From Dastarcus helophoroides (lineage: Eukaryota > Arthropoda > Insecta > Coleoptera > Bothrideridae), in the NCBI GenBank assembly GCA_028583605.1, contig CM053327.1:13069629-13133628 (forward strand): 64,000 nucleotides of DNA. Direction: 5' to 3'. Positions within the stretch are counted from its first letter, which is position 1. Each line of letters opens with the position of its first letter. The notes beneath the pieces were generated by a model. It had not been told where the DNA came from and made no database searches. It saw only the letters and a list, made by a program, of their open reading frames with translations. A program made the translations under genes and the position numbers. Of this stretch, positions 61,393-64,000 are shown piece by piece.

Positions 61393-63650
61393 GTAAGCAG
61401 CTTGTCTTTTAAAACCGTTGACTGAATCTCAGGCACACTTAAAATTCTAAGAAATTTATAAACTATTTGTTTAAAGCTTTAAAAAATTTAATTCCTTTTA
61501 AGTTGTTAAAAGCTTCAGAAACTTAAAAAAATGGTTATTAATTCTTTGAAGATTTAGAAATTCGTAAAGATTTATTTAATTCTAGGAAGCATTACAAAGT
61601 TTCAAACAATGTTTCCAGATTAGCTCAAAAGATTTTAAATAAACCTAGTTAAATTATGTACAATTTAAGAAAGTTTCAAATAATCTTTTAGATTGGTTAA
61701 GCATTTAAATATTTTTAGGAAATCTAATTAAGTTACATGAAGGTTTAAAAAGTTCTAAGAAATTCATTTACATTCTTGGGATTAAAGTCTTAAAGAGCTG
61801 GTTATTTTAGGAATCTTTTAAGCTTTTGAAAGTTTTAAAGTCTTTTCAGGTTTGTTAAAGTGTTAAACAGTTTCAAGAAATGTTATTAAGCTTATGTTAA
61901 GTTTCAGAAAGTTGCAACAAAAATTTTCACATCAGATCTGAAGCTTCCGAATGATTCAAAAATATTTTTTTTGTCATTTTCAATAATTTTTAAACTTAGA
62001 AAATTATTTAAATTATCTAAAGCTTTAAAACATTGCAAAAAATCTGCTTACATTCTTGACAATAAATCTTTAATATTTTTTGGTAGACTTAAAGATTGTT
62101 TAATCTTCAGAATGTTTAAAAAAATTGCTGAATTTCTTAAAGCATTAACGGAAATAAAATCAAAAAAATCTAACTAAATTATTAAAATTTTTTTAAACTC
62201 AAAGAATATTTTTCTGAAATTTTAAAGAATATCCCTTGGTTGTTTTAATAAAGTTCGAATGATTTTTTCGAGATCCTTAAAAAAACTTAAAATATCTGTT
62301 CAAATAATTTACAGCTAAAATGTTAGCAAGAAAATTTTCCTATTTGAAATTTTGTAATGGTTCAGAGAATTTGGAAGCATTAGTTTATGTTTTAGAAAAT
62401 TTTAAAGTTTTTCTTAGATTATTGTCAGTTCATTAATTTTTAAATAAATAATCTTTTTATATATTTTTTTCAGTTTGAGGGATTTTCAGGGAACTGGTCT
62501 TTTTTTATCTTCTAAAGGATTTAGATTTCTTGCAGTTTAAGATAGATTCCTTGACACTTTAGAAAGTTACAAATAATTTAAACCACATTGGTTAAAGCTT
62601 TGGAATATCACAAATAATATTCTTTACAACTTCAGAAATTTTTTTAAAATTTGCCTGAAGCTTGGAAGCTTGAAAAGCTTTAATGAATCATTTTAGCTTT
62701 ATCAAGTTGAACAAAATCATTCGTAATACTTTAAAGTTCAGTCAGTTTTAAAGAATATTTCAGATTTTTGAACTTTGAGGAATTTTAAAGAACTTGCATT
62801 CTGTACAGCTTTAAATCCCGTGAAACTGAAAAATTACAAAATAGCCCAATTAAATTGTTTAAAGCTTTAAAACCTGCTAAAAATATTCTTTACAATTAGA
62901 AATTTTTTTTAAAAACTTTTCTTTTGAAGCTTCAAAGCTTTTTTTAAAGCTTCACCAAGCTGAAAATTTTTTCACAATCCTTTAAAGTTTATTAAGTTTT
63001 AAAAATATTTTTCAAATTCTTAAATGAGGGAAATTTTAAGAAGGCTGTTCACATTTTACCTTTTAAAGAATTGGAAGTTTTTTCCGCTTTAGACAAATTC
63101 TTTGACGCTTTGGAAAGTTACAAAGAATGCTAACTAAATTGTTGAAGCTTTAGAGTGTTTCAGAGAATTTCAGAAAATTGTAAAGAACTTTTTCTTTGCA
63201 GTTTCAGAGAGCTTTAAAAAGTCTTATTAACTTCTCAAAAAAAGTTCTTCTAAATTCTTTAGAGTTTAGTTAATTTACAACAATCTTTTAAATTAGAGAA
63301 ATTTTCAGAGAATCTGTTTAACTTTTTCAACATTTAAATAATTTAATTCTTTGTAGTTAAAGACACATTCTTTAACACTTTAGAAAGTTTCAAAGAATTT
63401 TAAGCAAAAGAACTTTGCAAACAACAATCGTTACAACTTCAGAACACTTTAAAGAACCTTTTGTTTGAAGCTTCAAAGAGCATTTTTAGCTTATCTAAAG
63501 CTACTTTAAACCTTTAGAAAAAATAAAAATACCTTTTCGTTTCACAGATTTATAATCTTTTGAAGAAATTCTTTAGGTTGTCTAAACTTAAATAAAATAT
63601 TTTCCAGAATTCTCTAAAACTTCAGCAACTTTTAATAAATGTCTTTCGAT
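61393..63650 (+). repeat. Last intron: tandem repeat with ~275-bp periodicity
   Basis: CTTTAGAAAGTTACAAA-like blocks recur at about 62555, 62828, 63097 and 63380 (spacings 270-283), and AAATTGTTTAAAGCTTTAAA-like blocks recur with similar spacing (about 62582, 62854, 63132). Shorter TTTAAAGAATTT/GAAGCTTCAAAG sub-repeats fill the unit. There is no coding content; the open frame at 61971-62177 is a by-product. Confidence 0.6.
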
Positions 63651-64000
63651 TTTTATTTGGGCATTTATAGTTTATAGCAGAAAAGAAAACAATTAAGTAT
63701 TTTTCAAGACGGGTTGTTTATCTTTATCTAAATTCCTCTTTAGTTTCCTATAGTATATATAGTATTTAAAAACAAAAGCACTTGCAATAATTAAGTTCCA
63801 TACTGACATGTTTAACCCTTATGGTGTAAAATTCTTTAATATTTATAACTAATAAACTCCATTAACGATAAATATAACAAGACATATAAAAATTCCACAA
63901 TGTTTCTATAAATATTTGCTATGACCGGACCTAGTCGGCGGTTATATCAGTAGTTTGTTTAGCCAATGTTATGCTAATAAGCACAATTGATCACAGACTC
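63651..64000. other. End of window, intronic
   Basis: No TM4 exon or polyadenylation context was recognised. Confidence 0.5.

Noticed and set aside
61393..64000. TM4 exon of the receptor
   Set aside because: No matching hydrophobic segment with splice sites was seen; only AT-rich tandem repeat.

Overview
The window reads as AT-rich, intron-rich animal nuclear DNA, and its only recognisable host gene is an insect-type nicotinic acetylcholine receptor (nAChR) alpha subunit on the + strand, best matched to the alpha4 class. Evidence for an insect is the receptor sequence itself (duplicated exon for the Cys-loop region, YxCC loop C) together with the mobile-element load: Penelope-like elements, APE-type LINEs, piggyBac, Tc1, hAT and MULE-like relics. 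Order and species cannot be fixed from the sequence; a beetle or similar insect is plausible.

Receptor gene: two alternative, equal-length (181 nt) copies of the Cys-loop exon lie at 20503-20683 and 23276-23456. They are followed by a loop-F exon (52088-52203), a loop-C/TM1 exon (57836-58005), a TM2/TM3-start exon (58338-58475), a TM3/cytoplasmic exon (59740-59886) and two cytoplasmic-loop exons (59983-60129, 61164-61392). Splice phases agree at every junction. The signal-peptide/N-terminal exons and the TM4 exon were not found and probably lie outside the window. Two adjacent exons (TM1 and TM2/TM3) each carry one extra base that breaks the frame. These are either assembly errors or signs of a damaged gene.

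The rest is introns and upstream DNA filled with repeats. 1-6.5 kb: a strongly diverged 30-bp satellite, with a Penelope-like element (PLE) and a MULE-like relic inserted in it. 9.6-11.3 kb: a young, nearly identical tandem/inverted repeat cluster carrying two well-formed hammerhead ribozyme motifs on opposite strands. 12.6-14.0 kb: a LINE relic (-). 14.6-15.6 kb: a hAT-type nonautonomous element with a perfect 8-bp target duplication. 15.7-16.2 kb: a second PLE terminal copy. 16.7-18.5 kb: a LINE relic (+).

The 28.6-kb intron after the second alternative exon holds a PLE with inverted termini (25.1-28.5 kb), itself carrying a foldback element. It also holds a LINE (30.9-35.8 kb) split by a 278-bp GT microsatellite and by a 3.15-kb inverted-repeat insertion. 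Next comes a 10-kb block (38.6-48.75 kb) bracketed by inverted copies of a ~590-bp repeat; inside it is a palindromic Tc1 pair whose centre holds a piggyBac element with TTAA target sites. Another LINE (53.4-56.3 kb, -) sits in the next intron, and the last intron is mostly a tandem repeat with about 275-bp periodicity. Apart from the receptor exons, every long reading frame I could interpret belongs to a mobile element or a repeat.
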